From assembly GCF_932526225.1 (NCBI RefSeq), contig NC_064037.1, positions 18,975,471 to 19,039,470 on the forward strand: a stretch of 64,000 bases of DNA. The letters run 5' to 3'. This stretch comes from Nematostella vectensis (Eukaryota > Cnidaria > Anthozoa > Actiniaria > Edwardsiidae). Below the pieces are notes generated by a model. That model was given only the letters and a program-made list of their open reading frames with translations. It was not told the DNA's origin and did no database searches. The translations under genes were made by a program, and so were the position numbers. This document shows, piece by piece, positions 63,140 to 64,000 of the stretch; positions within the stretch are counted from its first letter, which is position 1; every line of letters begins with the position of its first letter.

Positions 63140-64000
63140 TCAAGCAAGCCAAGCTGTCATTACGCCAGCCACTTCTATCACAGATAGTTGCTGATAATTT
63201 ACAGGTGTAAAGCTAGTGTTAATACACTTTACACCTGTTGACACAGGTTTCAATATAAAATGAAAACAAAAGACGCTTTCTCTCTCATGTTAGAGTACAT
63301 TACTCCATGACACCACATAATGTTATGAGAAGCAGACTTGTGATAAGGAAGAAGGACCATTACAAAAGTGATAGGGTTGGTGCCCACACGTGTTTGTTCA
63401 TGCCCTGGGCGTGACAGGACGGACCAAAAAAATCTAGATAAGGCTTGTTCTCTCGAGAGGCTCTTAGAAGTACCATATGCGGTCCAACCCAGAAGTTTTG
63501 AGACTTCCCTTCAACAAAGAACACCATGTGGACTATTTAATACACCGAAAAAAAAAAAAAACCAATACGACTTTGACAAGAGCCCAGAACTCTTCTAATC
63601 TGGTCACTGGCACCTGCACCAGGACTTGTCAGTAACCAGAGAATCAAAACCGAATAAGATATTCAATGACTTCTCACAAACTTCTAAACCCAAAGTAGGT
63701 CGTACATGTATAATAAGCACAGTTTTGGAACAGCCTTCAAAGTCCTTCTGGAGACTCTTATATTATATTAATATATAAAGTATTTCTGTATATATTGAAA
63801 TATATAATGTATCTCTTATTATTTATTTGCGAGACCAGACAATGGTATATGATAAATTAACAGCGGCAAAACTAGCAGTATGCATTTTTAAATTTCTCGG
63901 AGTCCAGTGGACTCCAGTGGTGCACTAGGCTCTAACTGTAGGAAGCAGGGATTGCGATGGACATCAATTATAATTATAAGGTGTATATCGTGAAAAAAAA
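63140..64000 (+). repeat. Satellite unit 69 (first 861 bp, type A, cut by window end)
   Basis: Longest A tract seen (A14) followed by CCAATACG instead of CGAATACG. Private GATAGGGTTGG and TGGTCACTGG. ATTTAATAC and CTGTAGG present. Confidence 0.97.

Larger units (their letters stand above)
1..64000 (+). repeat. Satellite DNA array, ~930-bp unit, 68 full units plus one partial
   Basis: The same ~930-bp sequence recurs end to end in one orientation. Unit starts are set at the t of the motif tCAAGCAAGCC (or tTAAGCAAGCC, tCAAACAAGCC). Six types are separated by linked marks. Type A: GATAATTT, AAAATGAAAAC, GAGAAGCAG, GATGGGG, GTTCATG, AGGACGG. Type A2: type A with GTTTGAATAT and a 2-bp deletion in the CTTTCTCTC tract. 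Type B: GATATTTT, AAAGTG, GAGTAGCAG, CCTTTAC, GATAGGGG, GTGCATG, AGGGCGG. Type C: GTTGTTAATA, AAAAATAAAAC, CATGTAAGAG, GCGGGGTGAGG. Type D: GCGGGGTGAGG, ATGTCGAC, CAGATAAATC. Type E: AACGAAGAAG, AAGGTTTGAG, GATTTCATTACTCC. Type F: TTAAGC start, AAAGTG, CCATTAC, GATGGGG, GTGCATG, AGGGCGG. No gene was found anywhere in the array. Confidence 0.99.

Noticed and set aside
1-64000. CRISPR array
   Set aside because: The repeats are ~930 bp and contiguous, with no short repeats separated by unique spacers.
1-64000. rDNA (5S or 45S) tandem units
   Set aside because: No conserved 5S or other rRNA core is recognisable in the unit on either strand.
1-64000. Centromere protein CENP-B box
   Set aside because: No sequence close to the TTCG...CGGG core spacing was found in the unit.

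Overview
The whole window is one tandem array of a satellite repeat. Sixty-eight complete units of 924-932 bp (mean about 928.5 bp) and one truncated unit run head to tail on the same strand, with no unique sequence between them. I find no protein gene, rRNA, tRNA, CRISPR array or recognisable intact transposon. All longer open frames repeat with the ~930-bp period, start at TTG or GTG or overlap on both strands, and are best read as by-products of the repeat. A homogeneous 64-kb satellite like this points to eukaryotic heterochromatin (pericentromeric, sex-chromosome or similar). I cannot name the organism from sequence alone. The unit length matches what I remember of RAYSI, the ~930-bp Y-chromosome satellite of the plant Rumex acetosa, but only the length was compared.

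The units fall into six diagnostic types plus one sub-type (A, A2, B, C, D, E, F), told apart by linked substitutions and small indels. The types follow a nested higher-order order. Region by region: 881-6,456 is a 2,788-bp trimer present twice; 6,204-19,206 is a ~6.5-kb heptamer present twice; 16,167-27,310 is a 5,572-bp hexamer present twice; 26,939-33,440 is a mosaic stretch rich in type B; 33,630-38,748 is a remote copy of the heptamer about 20.43 kb from its source; 36,005-41,574 is a 2,785-bp trimer present twice; 40,734-59,291 is a 9,279-bp decamer present twice, itself built as 4+4+2 units; and 59,424-62,210 repeats units seen 28.8-30.6 kb earlier. The window ends with two more divergent units.

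The most informative result is that each tandem block has a chimeric unit at its joint. The left part of that unit matches the unit at the far end of the second copy, and the right part matches the unit just before the first copy. This is what unequal crossing over between misaligned units should leave, and it localises the exchanges to windows of 41 to about 250 bp. The array is therefore a readable record of at least five tandem duplications and one longer-range copy event.

Within each unit there is a compound hairpin near the start, several perfect palindromes, a 70-bp tract with about 11% GC, a homopolymer A tract of variable length, and a 55-codon ATG-initiated open frame spanning the unit boundary. 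That frame is intact at about 49 of 68 boundaries, is closed early by one TAA at 15, and is not convincingly coding.
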